Assembly: GCA_964036315.1 (NCBI GenBank)
Contig: OZ038485.1
Location: 97,527,860-97,591,859, forward strand
Source of the DNA: Acanthosepion esculentum
Taxonomy: Eukaryota; Mollusca; Cephalopoda; Sepiida; Sepiidae
DNA length: 64,000 nt
Direction of reading: 5' to 3'
This document shows, piece after piece, positions 40,181-52,189 of the stretch; the stretch's first letter is position 1, and each line of letters opens with the position of its first letter. The notes under the pieces are model-generated. The model was not told where the DNA came from. It saw nothing but the letters and a program-made list of their open reading frames with translations, and ran no database searches. The translations under genes and the position numbers were made by a program.

Positions 40181-42159
40181 TAGGTACCTCCACGAAATGT
40201 AAACAAAAGAGCATAGCATGATGAAAAAGACGCCAAACTTGATGAAAACAAAATTTTATCGTCTAATGTTCATATTATTATTAAAGAGGAAAGATCAAAG
40301 TATTTTTGGGGTATTTTTTTACATTTTTAATCGTACCTAGCACGTCCGAAATTTTCGTTAAAAATCTTGTTTTTTTTTTGTCAAAAAAAAGGACAGATAA
40401 TCCATCATTTTCAATCATTTTTTCCTTTTATAAAAAAGATGAAAATCTCACTTTGAAATTCTTTTAGAAATCAATTATCATTTTTTCAAAAACTTATTTT
40501 AATAAAATCAGAAATTATAATGCTTATTTAAAATATTTTGAACCAAGCTTAACTTAGCTTCTGCGCCGAAAAAATGTAATTTGAAAATAAAACAAAGCAG
40601 GTCATAAACCTTTCGCGTTACTTGACAGGTGACGAAAGACATTTTCATGACGTTTAGATAACTTACGAGAGGATAATTCTTTCTACGGATGGAAGGAAGT
40701 GAAATTATTTAGATTTAAGTGAACAAATTATTTACCTCGTTATTTTTAAGGAAACTTTCAGCGCTCTGAATTTTAAAGTTTTTTTGTACTTGCTTTCACT
40801 TTTACGTTTACGATGCTTTATGGAAAATATATTATAAAGAAATGAAAAAATAAGACTGTTAAGAGTGAGATTAAATTTCATATGAAAGGTATCTAATTAA
40901 TTTATAGGTACCTTTCTCATGAAATTTTATCAGAAGTGTACATAAAATACTATAATTTTATGTACATTTATTACATTTACTGTGTTATTTGTATTTCCAT
41001 TCATTGTATTATTAATTTTGATATTTCATTTATGGAAAAATGTCATAACTGAGATTAATATAAAAATAAGATCATATAAATTTCATAAGATGATACTGAT
41101 ACTTGTAGGTACCCTTTTCAGTTGAAATTGAAAAATCAAATTAACTTCTTCATACGTGTTTCGCAAAAGTAAAGGCCTTTACAACGGAGAACAATGTTGA
41201 ACTCAAATAACGCAACTTAACTGTATGTTGGTCTTCCGTACTTTATAATTACCGCCCGATTATAAACACAAATTTACATTTCTTAATTACTGCGGATCTT
41301 CTGATTGGTCGAAATTAAACAATTTACGATGCGCTAAAAAAGTTCTACCTCATAAGGACACTTAGGAAACCCGATGCGGCTTTTAACTAATTTTATAATA
41401 TTTTAACAACTTCAATGTAAAAATCTATTATAATTAAAGAAATAACAAATAATTGTATTAAAAGTTCATTTTTCATCGAAAAAATCTTTTGCTTTCAGAA
41501 AATATTGTTCATATTCATAAAAACAACTAAAAGCAAATAAAAGCATTTGAAATTAAATAATATCTTTGTTTTATTGAGTTTTGTGTGTTACAATTCAGAG
41601 CTGATTTTCAGGTACGTGGGGTCCAATTAAAAAAAAAAACATGATTTCCATTCCTCAAAGCCTTGTGCTTTTAACTATTGTAATCACTAAACCCGATGCG
41701 ATCGAATTTCTAGAGTTTTCATAAAATTAGTTAGGGGGGGGGGTAATAAATATAGAAAAAAATTTCTGCCATGACTTTAATAAAAAAAAAACATATTTAT
41801 AATAATTTCCATCATCTATGAATAGTTTCTGAAAGTTTAATTAACTTCCGACAATTATTTTTATTTTTGCAAGATTTTCCAAATTAATCTGTGTCATACA
41901 AAAAAAAAAGTGCTAAAAATTGTATATGTTATTTTACTAGTTCCGGTGATACAAAGAGAAACAAGGTTTTTTTAATCAAAATTTAGAATGTTCTAAGAAA
42001 GAAGTAAAAATTTTAAAAATAATAATAAAAAAAAACTTTGGTCTTTCCTCTTCATAATAACATAAGCATTTAGACGATAAAATTTTGTTTTAGTCAAGTT
42101 TGGCGTTTTTTTATCATGCTAAGCCAATTTTTTTTTTAGCGATTTCGCTGAGTTACCTA
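40181..42159. mobile_element. Non-autonomous DNA element with 8-bp target duplication, copy 1
   Basis: Ends TAGGTACCTCC and (reverse-complemented) TAGGTAACTCA, with GGTAAAAT to the left (40173-40180) and GGTAAACG to the right (42160-42167). Subterminal arms are inverted over more than 80 bp (GACGCCAAACTTGATGAAAA at 40230 against the reverse of 42090-42110). The interior is AT-rich without a frame. Its right-end sequence (TTGGTCTTTCCTCTT...) is shared with the element at 52636-54042. An 8-bp duplication fits hAT-type, among others. Confidence 0.6.
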
Positions 42160-42519
42160 GGTAAACGTAAAATCCATATTTTTATTTTGAGTATCACAAA
42201 TGTCGCGGCTGAGGGTAGGTTTTATAAATGCTAATATACAAACATGATTTTCCCCAAAATAAGTTTCCCCCATTTATTTTATTATTTTATTTTTATTTTA
42301 GAGGACCAGTCTACTTTAGTAGTGCAAGAAAAAATCAGCTGAATACATCAAATGAGTCAAAACTTACTCGCCAATATGTTACGGTTAACTGACCGGTTAC
42401 ACATGCCGTCAAGTGCCATAACTCTGGATATCTTTCGTCGATTAATTGTTATCTCCCCATTAGAAGAAGTGCATGTTTAAATCAATCTTTTCGTTTTTCG
42501 GAAGGCGCACAAGATTAGG

Positions 42520-42520
<1 letters not shown>
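42160..42520. other. Unassigned AT-rich DNA
   Basis: Nothing recognised. Confidence 0.3.

Positions 42521-42560
<40 letters not shown>
42521..42560. repeat. (TA)n microsatellite
   Basis: Adjoins the 3' end of SINE family B. Confidence 0.9.
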
Positions 42561-42561
<1 letters not shown>

Positions 42562-42956
42562 ATTTAATTTGGTTTGTTTTGTTTTACGGCATATCAACCT
42601 CAATGTGTTATTTAATGCCGACAAGATTTTTATTGCTGGTAATATTTTTTTCCTCAAAAATGTATCGCTGGTAATAATGTATTGCTAGTAATAATTTTTG
42701 CTCAAAAGATTTATTGCTGATATTAAAAACTTTTTTACACTTTCATAGTGTTTTGACCCCACTTTGCGGGTTAGCTATTTACCCATAGCTGGAACCCTAA
42801 CAGGTGCTACCACTCAGGGTCAGGGTGAACCTGGGAACACAAACAATTAAGAAGTGGTTCCACGCTCCCCAAGACCTCCTGATGAGAAGCCTTGCTGTTG
42901 CACGTAGTTTATCGTCTTACCCAGGACGCGGATGTAGTTTATCTTCGTACCCAGAC
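42555..42956 (-). mobile_element. SINE-like family B, minus-strand copy
   Basis: Reverse complement of the 7926-8432 layout: doubled GATAAACTAC unit at 42900-42950, ACCCTGACCCTGAGTGGTAG, CAGCTATGGG, ACCAGCAATA-type units and the CCGTAAAACAAAACAAACC end against (TA)n. A second (TA)n (42960-43020) borders the head. Confidence 0.65.
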
Positions 42957-42958
42957 CG

Positions 42959-42959
<1 letters not shown>

Positions 42960-43020
<61 letters not shown>
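42960..43020. repeat. (TA)n microsatellite
   Basis: Uninterrupted alternating TA. Confidence 0.95.
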
Positions 43021-43023
<3 letters not shown>

Positions 43024-43024
<1 letters not shown>

Positions 43025-43165
43025 CAGGCTGGTTATTAATATTTGAGGAATAAAAACCAACAAAATGACAAAATGATAACAACATTGATAATAAAATTAA
43101 TATTTATTATATGTCAGTTTTTGTCTAAATTGAATCACGAAGAGAAAAATTTTAAAATGTTGGCT
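43024..43165 (+). repeat. Repeat family R1, fourth copy
   Basis: ATAACAACATTGATAATAAA, ATTTATTATATGTCAG, TTTTGTCTAAATTGAATCACG and AGAGAAAAATTTTAAAA line up with the copies at 27.9-29.2 kb, again between TA tracts. Confidence 0.55.
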
Positions 43166-43237
43166 TTTTATTCTTTAAATTTTTTTAACCGGCCTATTAA
43201 ATCTACATAATATAAGAAGCACATGTCGACCATCTTT

Positions 43238-43244
<7 letters not shown>

Positions 43245-43298
<54 letters not shown>

Positions 43299-43500
43299 AA
43301 TGAGAGAAAAAACAAATGGAGTAAAAATCCACAGTTCATAGCATTTACTCTTTAAAAAATAGCTCAATTTAAAGTAGTGCAATATATTATAATTATATTT
43401 TTATTAGAAGAAGAGATTCTAATAAAACAGTTTAAATCGCTACACAAAAGCTTTCATGTTTCAATACTATGATTGTACTTCCTCAGGCGATGTTTGGTAA
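43245..43500. repeat. (TA)n plus repeat with hammerhead-like candidate 3
   Basis: (TA)n (43245-43296) is followed by a segment also found at 63270-63440 (ACAGTTCATAGCATTTACTC; GCTACACAAAAGCTTTCATG). Minus strand 43486-43458 reads CTGAGGA, stem AGTAC-loop-GTATT, GAAAC. All stem II pairs form, one of them G-T. Confidence 0.4.
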
Positions 43501-44234
43501 CTGGTGATAAAATGATTGTTTTAGTAAAATTTAAAAACAAATCGTTTCCTCTTTTCCGAAAGTCAAAGTGTAGGGGCATAAGGTCAGAATTAAAAATATA
43601 TTTGTGGGTATGTCTCGGTTAACCAATTAAATATCAGATCTACGCTAAATAGAAAAATAAGGTCAGAGGGTGAGTTATTTTTCATGTCACGATAAACGGC
43701 ACATAAACATGGCATCATTGACGATTGTGGAAAACATGGCAGCGACAAATGTATCGTAATTGTAGCCAAATATCACGTTCTATTTGTTGAAGTGGAGGAG
43801 CAGGTTAATCAGACATAAAGTTAACAGAAATTTTTTAAAATGTTTTTTTATATTCAGGTAGCTTCTTAAAGAGGCCTGTAGATAAAATTAAACATCTATA
43901 TATGATGCTAATAATACTGAATAGACGGCAAAAATAGTCATATTTAAATTGAATAAACCAAATAAGGTAATTACTTGTAGAGTGTGGACCATTATATACT
44001 AATAAAATTATGGCTATAAAATTGTAATAGGTAATCGTTTTTTATAAAACATTTTAACTATATTTTAAGTCAAAAGATAGACTATCTCTACAGTTTACTG
44101 TTAATTCATTCCTTTGGTTTAACAGACCTTTTTTGTTCGCAAATTTGAGTATTTGAAATTTTTCCTGTAAATATTGGGAACACAGTTTATTTAAAGATTA
44201 ACAAGTTCTAGCTTTTTAATATTTTCTGTTTTAG
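43501..44234. other. Unassigned AT-rich DNA
   Basis: Nothing recognised. Confidence 0.3.
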
Positions 44235-45510
44235 CATAGGGGTTTTGTTAACTTCTTTTAAGTTCCAAAATACTTAGGAAGGGATGTCCTATTTCTGTAC
44301 GCGTTGTTGTTGAAAGAATATTGATACCTCCTAGTTTTAAAGATATTCGTGGTAATCCCGATATAAAAATTTTAACTGTTGAATTTTCTATAGTGGAAAT
44401 ATTACTTAGGTAAACAAAGGAATCAGTATGACACCTATTTTGTAATGCACCCGCGTTAGGATTTCTACAATTACACATGTTGGTATTATTAGTGTTTGCT
44501 GCTTTGGAATGGCAATTATTACTTAGGTTTTTGTATTGATTTAAAATTTTATTATTATGTTATTTAATTATTTTTTTTCAAGTTTATATGTGTAGTTATT
44601 GCTTAGTTTTAGTGCATTTCTATTAAAAAAATTTTACTAAGTGTATTATTTCTGGGGAAGTGTTTCTCAGTGAAATTGAGAAACTTCTGCTTTAACTTAG
44701 TACTAACCATTTGGTTAAATGGGGGGATGTACCAAATGATTGCTATTGCTGTTATATTTAATATATATTGACGTCACGTATTTGTTACTTATAGCCACTA
44801 TTTTTTAAGAAGCTGTTATAAAATTTACTATTTAAAAGACATCTTCACTGGAAGAGTTATTGCTAATTCTATATTCTATGGAGGAGGGTATGTGTTTGAT
44901 TACGAATGGAGGGTGATTAGAATTTGGGTGGACATATATTAGATTTGTGTTTGTTTTTATGTAGGTTGGTATGTATTATTAACTAGGTCTAGTGTAACAT
45001 CAAGGAAATCTACTTTTTAAAAATTTATATTGATCTTAACTTTTAAGGGTGAGACTTTTGAATTCTCTATGTATTAATTTCCTGATTTCACTACCATAAG
45101 GTCATCATCTCTATATAACACCATGTCGTCAATGTTGATATCTTGATAGGCACTAAGATTATATAAGATGAATAAACCAACAAGGTCGGAAGACTCAGCA
45201 GAGTCTAATGATCCCATGGAAATATCAAATTGGTTAACAGAATTGTTTTTAATCCACTGTTCTTTGTTCTGGATAAGGAAAGATCTAGAGTTCATAATAA
45301 TGTCCAGTTCCTCGTTGGAAAGATCAGAGTACTCCATGGCAAATTCCAAAACCAAAGTAATTAGATCCGTGAAAGTGGATGGGTAATAATCCACAATATC
45401 AAACTGGGTTAATGAACAATTTCTTTTATCATTTATATCATTAAACCAATTGATGACATCTGTGGTATTAATCCACTGTACAAGTAATCAGTTTGTTAAC
45501 TATATCGAGG
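44235..45510 (-). pseudogene. Penelope-like element, RT and linker region
   Basis: Minus strand 45480-45074: TDVINWFNDINDKRNCSL, TQFDIVDYYPSTFTDLITLV, FDISMGSLDSAESSDLVGLF and VLYRDDDLMVV (catalytic Y-x-D-D kept). Farther on, 44478-44248: CNCRNPNAGALQNRC and a V-Y-L clause, the C-rich linker that precedes the GIY-YIG domain. The region between is AT-rich and frame-broken. This is a different branch from the element at 990-2560, judged by the FD(V/I)(T/S)MG...VGLF and YRDD(G/D)L motifs. Confidence 0.75.
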
Positions 45511-45860
45511 ATAATCTTGCTAATTCTACTGTCCTTATCACAGAGGAACGAAGCGGGCTACGGAGAATGGACAGGGAAGACACCCGTTAGACTGTGTAAT
45601 CCCCATCTCCTCACCTATGCCTCATCTCAATTTAGCTTGCTTATAGCAGTAGGTTAAAACCCAAGAAGAAAATCTGGTTTACTGCTGGAAATTGTTTTGT
45701 TTTTTCACTCGTAAGTAACGATCTGGCCGAAGGATCATTTTTAAGCCACAAGCGTTTGACTGGAAGAAGCTTCACCCTGTCAATGAATCTGGGGTCTGGT
45801 CTGAGCTGCAACGCAACATGGTTGTGGCATCAGCATAGATATTAAGTTGAGAACTGATAT
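45511..45860. other. Unassigned DNA
   Basis: Nothing recognised. Confidence 0.3.
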
Positions 45861-45861
45861 A

Positions 45862-46580
45862 CGAGGTGATATCAAAAAGTTACCGGACTAGTTATGTTTT
45901 AAAAAAAACTAGTATATTTCCCTAAGTTTTAATATAATCTCCTTCGAAACAGTCACCTTGCATAGCAACACACCGGTCTCATCGTCCCTGCTACTTTTGA
46001 AGTCCGGCCTGGATGTCGTTTTCCGTAAGCAAGTCGCGGACCTTCTCCGATTCACTCGGGATCTCGACAACAGTGTTAAAACGGCGAACTTTGACCTGAA
46101 TTTTTAGGAGAGATGGGTGTCCGCAGGTGCTAAATCTGGCGATTAGGCTGGGTGCAGAAACGATACGATGTTGTTTTTGGCTAGAAACATACGAGGAGGA
46201 GAGAGCACGTTGACAGGGTGCATTGTCCTCGTGAAGAATCCAATTCTTCGCGCTCCACTGATCCGGCCGCTTTCGTCGAACGTCCTCCTTTAAATGCCTC
46301 AAAACGTTGCCGTAGAACTCTCGATTGACAGTCTGGCCCGGAGGGGGGGGGGCGAATTCTCGATATACAATACCGCGGATAAAAAATTTTTTTAAAAAAT
46401 GAGCATGCTCTTGTATAACAAAATGGCAAGCTACGGTATACACATGATCACAAATTGCAAAGAATACAACAATGTCACTTGGCACATGGGCGCATGAATT
46501 CACTGTGCGTGCAACCGTGTGTTGCCATCTGTTGGCGTGCGACAGAACTAGTCCGGAAAATTTGAGTCTGATTTGCTATC
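45862..46580 (-). pseudogene. mariner remnant with internal deletion
   Basis: Minus strand: GIVYREFAPPPPGQTVNREF, YGNVLRHLKEDVRRKRPDQW, NWILHEDNAPCQRAL (second aspartate region), then frame changes to the C-terminal RFNTVVEIPSESEKVRDLL. The N-terminal helix-turn-helix and the first catalytic aspartate are gone: 5' UTR-like sequence joins directly to GIVYREF. End motif GGTGATATCAAAAAGTTACC at 45863 and an ACTAGTCCGGAAAA at 46548 may be the terminal repeats. Confidence 0.75.
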
Positions 46581-46791
46581 TCTTCGTCGCCGAGGCCCGT
46601 TGAACAGTTGGTATGACGTTTGCTTGATAACCTAACTGTCCGGATTTCAATTATCGGTAGTGGATGCGCACTGCTGATGAGTCCCAAATATAGGACGAAA
46701 CAGCGTTCAGTGCTTTCTGCATTCTGTTGAGGTTTCTTTCAGACTCAATGAATTACTTAATTATAATTATCAAATCCTCCTAATAATTTCT

Positions 46792-46846
<55 letters not shown>

Positions 46847-46876
46847 CAAATATGTGGTGCAGTTCAATTTATATTA
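46581..46876. other. Unassigned DNA ending in (TA)n
   Basis: (TA)n at 46795-46843, then a short spacer up to the palindrome. Confidence 0.4.
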
Positions 46877-47065
46877 CAATGAATCATTCATACAAAAAGT
46901 AAATTAGTAAAGTTAATGATATAAAATGGCGAAATCCCTTCCCTAACAAAATTTTAAATTCGAGTGATTGGTGGTTTAATGCACATTAAAAATGTTGTTA
47001 GCGAAGGGATTTCGCCATTTTATATCATTAACTTTACTAATTTACTTTTTGTATGAATGATTCAT

Positions 47066-47067
<2 letters not shown>
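46877..47067. repeat. Near-perfect inverted repeat, 73-bp arms
   Basis: Arms 46877-46949 and 46995-47067 are reverse complements with one mismatch (C at 46942 against C of GCTAAC on the other arm). Arm start CAATGAATCATTCATAC, spacer 45 bp. (TA)n tracts lie on both outer sides (46795-46843 and 47070-47124). Confidence 0.95.

Positions 47068-47069
<2 letters not shown>

Positions 47070-47124
<55 letters not shown>
47070..47124. repeat. (TA)n microsatellite
   Basis: Borders the inverted repeat. Confidence 0.95.
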
Positions 47125-47128
<4 letters not shown>

Positions 47129-47172
47129 TAAAAGTCTGTGAGTGCGTGCGTCCGTCCGGCGCATAATGATTT

Positions 47173-47585
47173 ACGAGTTGTTTAACAGTATTTTTATTTT
47201 AACTTTCTTCAGAGATTATTTTAGTTAAAATATTTTAAAGTTAAAGACAAACACAAAGAGATCCTGCTTTGCTGTTTCGTCCAGTTGTCTGCATTGTAAT
47301 TATTTATATTTCACCTTTCTTTAAACAACATTTTAAATATTTAAAAAATATTTTTAAGTGAATAAGATTTAAGAATACGAGTTGTTTATACTGTAAACAT
47401 TTTTGTTTTAACTTTCTTCAAACAGACATTATTTTAATTAAAATATTTTAAAGTTAACCACAGACACAAAGAGATCCAGCTTTGCTGTTTCGTCCAGTTG
47501 TTTGCAGAGTAATCATTTATATATAGCTTTCTTTAAACAAACAATATTTTAAATATTTAAAAAAAAATTTCAAGTGAATATGATA
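47173..47585 (+). repeat. 204-bp tandem pair
   Basis: ACGAGTTGTTTA at 47173 and 47377 starts two similar units containing AAATATTTTAAAGTTAA, CACAAAGAGATCC and TTTGCTGTTTCGTCCAGTTG. Confidence 0.85.
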
Positions 47586-47819
47586 TTAAAATATTTTGGG
47601 GTAATTTTTTAAAAGAGTATTTTTAAGATAATCTGATTTAAAGTTTAAGTTTATCCCGGAAGTTCTATTCCTATTAAATGCTGTAAACAAACAGTAAAAC
47701 TTGTAAACCGGACCAATGATGACACGAACGAATTGAAATATTTATCTGAATCATAATAAAATTAACTTTCATTTCAATGGAATGTTGAAATCAACTTCAG
47801 CATTTTATAACCTGAGCCA
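47586..47819. other. Unassigned AT-rich DNA
   Basis: Nothing recognised. Confidence 0.3.
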
Positions 47820-48275
47820 TCAGTGACCCAACGTATTCGAGGATGCCCGTGTACTAGAGTATAAGCCAATCCCTATTGCAGGCGCTTGCTTAGGCGCATT
47901 TGTGTTTATTCAACACCCACAGAGCCCACCTATGCTGAGCAGACCTTAGTCACAGTTTCTGGGAAAGAGCGTGTTATTTAGCGTGATCAACAATTTGAAC
48001 AAAGCCAGCACGCTCATGCCCTCAGCCACGATGACTTCATGCTAGCACTGCTATCGACGGTCCCCAATGGTTCCATGTACCTAATTTCACTCACAAGGCT
48101 TGGGTGAATCCCGTGATATGGTTTTCAGGCACTTTCCAAAGATGACGCACGCTGGGATCGACAGCCTCAGTCCGATAACATCAGGAAGTCTCTTTGATGA
48201 CAAAATCGACCATGGTGACGACATTCGAACCCGGATCTCATCGTCAGAATGCGAACGTTCTAACCACGGATAGCG
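47820..48275 (-). mobile_element. SINE family E: tRNA-derived head, long body
   Basis: Minus strand head: CCGTGGTTAGAACGTTCGC (A-box) and GATCCGGGTTCGAATGTCG (intact B-box), followed by a ~370-bp body with TCAAAGAGACTTCCTGATG, AGTGCTAGCATGAAGTCATC and AACTGTGACTAAGGTCTGC. A second copy in the same orientation is at 62565-62990. Confidence 0.75.
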
Positions 48276-48404
48276 TAGTTATAAATAACAATGATAGTTT
48301 TCACCTAAGAAAAACGTAGACCTGTATATTACTGGAGGATGCTACTTTTATGGAAAGCATTTTTTTAAATAAGATATAGGAAATAAATTGAAATAAGAGG
48401 TTCA
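48276..48404. other. Spacer
   Basis: Short unassigned sequence before the LINE tail. Confidence 0.3.
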
Positions 48405-49315
48405 GAGACTTTTTTTAATGCTTTTCACCCCAAGCAAGGCTGGAAGCCACTAGCACGCAAGTGGTTACAGAAGGTATGGAGGAAGAGCAGATAGGAGTGG
48501 TAAAGGAGAGGATGGGGAGAAAGATAGTGGATCGATCAAGGCAAGGAGGTTACAGAAGATTTGGAGCGAGAGCAGATAGGAATGAAAGGGGAAAGGATGT
48601 GGAGAAGGGAAGTGGATAGATCAAGGCAACTGGAGATGTCGATTGACGTTACACTTAAATAGTTGGAAATTATATTTGTCAGGGAAACAGGAATAAGGAA
48701 GGGAGTTCCACAGGCGAGATGTGCGAGACATGAAACAATTGGAGTAGAAGAGACGTCTACATCTAACAGTATTCGGCTCCAAGGATTATTGGCGTCTCTG
48801 CAAGAGCGTTCTGAACAATAGCAAACCCTCCATTCCTCCCCTATTCAATCAGTTTGAGGTGCTGACCACCTCTGCCGACAAGGCTGAATGCTTTGCTCGG
48901 AAGTTTTCTTCCAATTCAACGCTTGACTCTTCCGGGGTACCCATGCCCGATTTCCCTCCCAGAACTGAGACCCTTTTGAGCGGATTGCACATATCCCCGT
49001 CATTGGTATTGGGCATTATCTCTAACTTAGATCACCACAAGGCTACTGGTGGTGATGGGATACCAGCCTGAATTGGCGCCTGCCCTCTCTAAATTATACA
49101 ACTACTGCCTCAGAGAGTCTTGTTTTCCTGACTGCTGGAAGTCCTCATCCATTGTTCCTGTCTTTAAGTACTCTGGTGACCCCTCCGACCCTTCTAATTA
49201 CCGTACTATCAGTCTCCTACCCCTCTTCGGCAAAGTCTTCGAAGCCCTTATCAACACCGAAGTGATTAATCACCTTATATCCCATGATCTGCTCTCAGAC
49301 AAGCAATATGGTAGT
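48405..49315 (-). pseudogene. jockey-group LINE copy with 5' inversion (twin priming)
   Basis: 48412-48772 is antisense 3' UTR and C-terminus (a T run at 48410, AATGCTTTTCACCCCAAGC, through AGACGTCTACATCTAACAG). At 48773 the orientation flips: 48773-49312 is sense RT linker and fingers (GSKDYWR-type start CGGCTCCAAGGATTATTGG; SSIVPVFKYSGDPSDPSN; LLSDKQYG), equivalent to about 19938-20495 of the 19.3-kb copy. A small deletion near 49070 shifts the frame. The layout fits inversion during target-primed reverse transcription. Confidence 0.85.
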
Positions 49316-49508
49316 TATCACCTCATTCTGAGTTAACCCAGAAGTAAATCTGCTCTTCAGGGACAAGACCAATCAATTAAATTTATTAACAGACAATATG
49401 GTTTACTTTAAAATACTTAAATATAAGCAGTAATTTTGAACATTACATTAAAATGAAATCAATGTCTAAAGTAGTTAAATCCCCGTCTTACGAACATTTT
49501 TCTTAATA
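49316..49508. other. Unassigned spacer
   Basis: Nothing recognised apart from the TA target duplicated by the MITE (49507-49508). Confidence 0.3.
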
Positions 49509-49676
49509 CAGTGTAACCCGGATATAAGATAGTTTTCGGGACCTTATGTGTCTCTTATATCCGGGTTTCTCTTATATCCGGGTTTGGTATATTTTGTTTT
49601 ATTAACGCAGGCTCTAATTTGGGACCAGAGAACATCTCTCTTATATCCGGGTTTCTCTTATATCCGGGTTACACTG
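49509..49676. mobile_element. pogo/Tigger-like MITE (168 bp)
   Basis: Ends CAGTGTAACCCGGATATAAG in perfect inversion over at least 21 bp, TA on both sides (49507-49508, 49677-49678). CTCTTATATCCGGGTT recurs four times inside, so the terminal sequence has been internally multiplied. CAGTG ends with TA targets fit the pogo/Tigger branch. Confidence 0.8.
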
Positions 49677-49785
49677 TAATAATTTTGAAATAATTCTGCA
49701 GGCGATGTTATTTTATTTATGGTAACTTGCTTTTTTCGCGGTTGCCTTAATTGGTTTCCGTCTTTTGATATTGAGCATTTAAAAT
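49677..49785. other. Unassigned spacer
   Basis: Nothing recognised. Confidence 0.3.
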
Positions 49786-50090
49786 GTGGCGCTTTTACCA
49801 CGGTCTTCGGGCAGAGAGCAACTCAGTTATGTCTCTATGTCTGCGGACAGAGAGCAACGGAAAGTATTACTGAGAGGTGCCCGGTCTAGGGATAAACAGT
49901 TGCCTGCGACAGTACCTCTCTCACCGCACTAAAGAGGGAGGGAAAGGTAGTAATCCCTATACCAGAGCAACCGACATTTGCGCGGAGGAGGAGGAGCTAT
50001 TTTGGGACCTAGCCCCCGGGGGCACGCGCTCGGGCTCCCCACATTAAACTGACCTTGTGTCACATCCTGGCAGCTGTGGAACGTCAAGAA
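49786..50090 (+). mobile_element. SINE family C, body and 3' end
   Basis: GTCTTCGGGCAGAGAGCAAC, TACTGAGAGGTGCCCGGTC, GGCACGCGCTCGGGCTCCCC and ACATTAAACTGACC-TTGTGTCACA match the copy at 24636. No clear tRNA head. Confidence 0.65.
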
Positions 50091-51700
50091 AATACAATCA
50101 CTTCGAGGCCTTTTTCGTTAAGATAAAGTATAGTACCCGTTCTTGTCAATTTAATCTGATTCTCTTTCTCTCTCTGCACTTCTATCTTCCCTTCTTTCAT
50201 TTTCTTGTTGAAAGCAAGTCGTATCTATTTCCCTCTTTGCGTGCAATCAAAACGGCGGAATAGTCCGTTATTTATCAGGTATTGGCAGGGCGTAGCGGTC
50301 GTGCTAACTAACAAAGAGAGAAACAAGCACAGTCATAAAAGGATAGTAGGAGGTATTTACAATTGCTTTTTTTTTATAACAGAAAAATGATATAATGCAC
50401 ATAACTGAACAGTTTTTTTGTTTTTTTTCAGTCAGATTAAAACACGTGATAAAGTCACGTAAAAAGGGACATATTTAAGATTATCTTGACGTCAAAAAAT
50501 TATTTTATGATCTGCCTAAGAGCATACTTCGAGCCTTGGTGAATATTTATCCTGATGATACAACGGTGTATGGGTGCGCATCATACAAAGCGACGATAGC
50601 CGGAGTGTACCAGTATGAAGTATGGTTAAAAGCAAAAATGAAACGATAATTTCGAAAATGTATGTTTCCTTCGGGATTCGAAACTCGATTTGTTAATTTG
50701 AACGAAGGAAAAATATAATGTTAACAGGTACGGAATGTGTCTACGTGCAATTAGTCGCTAAAGTTTGTTCGGTTATCTAAATCTTTGGGTAACAAATACG
50801 CTCCTATCGGGAACTGAGGTTAAAAGCTTAGTGGACAGTGTTGAGCAAAGCTTCCTGACACCTATTTCCGAAGAAAAATAAAGGCAGGAAAGAAAGAAAA
50901 GGGAGAAATAGAGACATACTATGCTGAGAACTGCCGGGCAAAGCCAGTTGATCTTACTGTGAAATTATTAGCCGAGTAAAACCTTACTGCGTATCGGTTA
51001 TGTGGTGGTGGTGGGGGGGCGAAGAATTTAATATTGTAAAAATATTTCCCAATATGTGTGAATCGCCCCACAACGCGTTCTGCCCTTCTCCAGAAAAAAT
51101 GTTAATTTTTATATAAACAGCTAGTAGCAGTCGCATAAAAAAAATATTTATCCGGCGAGGAGTAGAGATTACAGTTTCGTCGAGAACAGAACCGCGGCTG
51201 CTCGAACCAGAACCGTTGCGGCTTCTGGCTGCTAGTTTTAGGCCGTTTCTCTCGTGAATGAACTTAAGATAATTCGGGAAGTTTGACAACACTATTTTTT
51301 TTTCTTTCTCGTGGATCCAAAAAGGGAACTCATACTAAAGAATTTAATTGTTAATATATATATATATATATTTTTTAAAAACTATATCCAAGCATTTTAT
51401 TGGAAAGAAAACTTAAGGTTTTCCTTTATTCCATTTTTTTTTTTCATCAAATCCGGTGTTGTGTTATTCTTTATTGATTTCGATATATGAGGAAACCCAA
51501 GACGACATTCGTAGACGAGCCATTAAAATTTACCATGGAGCAACTTTGTTTTTTTTTTAGTAGCAAATTGCGATACACAACGTACTTAACCGCTGTGATC
51601 CAGCCGACCCAACGTCGGCATTGAGAAGATATCTTCGGTCAGGGATCAAGGGAGAGTTCTGCCTTATGCTAGTAACCAGACTGCAGTTGGTGAAGTGACA
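50091..51700. other. Unassigned intergenic DNA
   Basis: Frames on both strands are short. A small (TA)n lies at 51353-51371. Right part (51600-51760) may belong to the LTR of the next element. Confidence 0.35.
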
Positions 51701-52189
51701 AGATGGTTTTTAGCGATGTGATCAAGGCTATATCTGGGTCCGGGTCGGCTTAAGGTCACAATTGGTGACGCGACCGACTTAGGGTGGGACTTCACTCTCA
51801 GGAAATTGACGCATGAAAAGAAACAAATAAAAACGGATAAGGTTTCGGACAAAGACAGGAGGAGAGAAAGAAAGTTCAGAAGAGAGTCGTTCAGTGGAGA
51901 GAGGGCGATTGAGGAAAAGAAGATCACGTGGAGACTTGCCCAAAAGTAAGAATGAATTACGGACTTTGGTCTTCGGACCATAAGATTCTGAACGGGATGT
52001 GAACCTTTTTTTTTTTCTTTCGAGCAGACGAAGAAACGTGGAAGCTAGGTAAGAACACTTTTCTTTGGTTTTTCTTCCAGCTAAATTCTTGCTTGGGGTC
52101 TTGCCGTATTTTTCTTCCTTGAAATTGAAATTTTTGGAGGGTGAATTGATGATAATGAGTTTAGCGGGATTGGAATCCACAGAAGTAAT

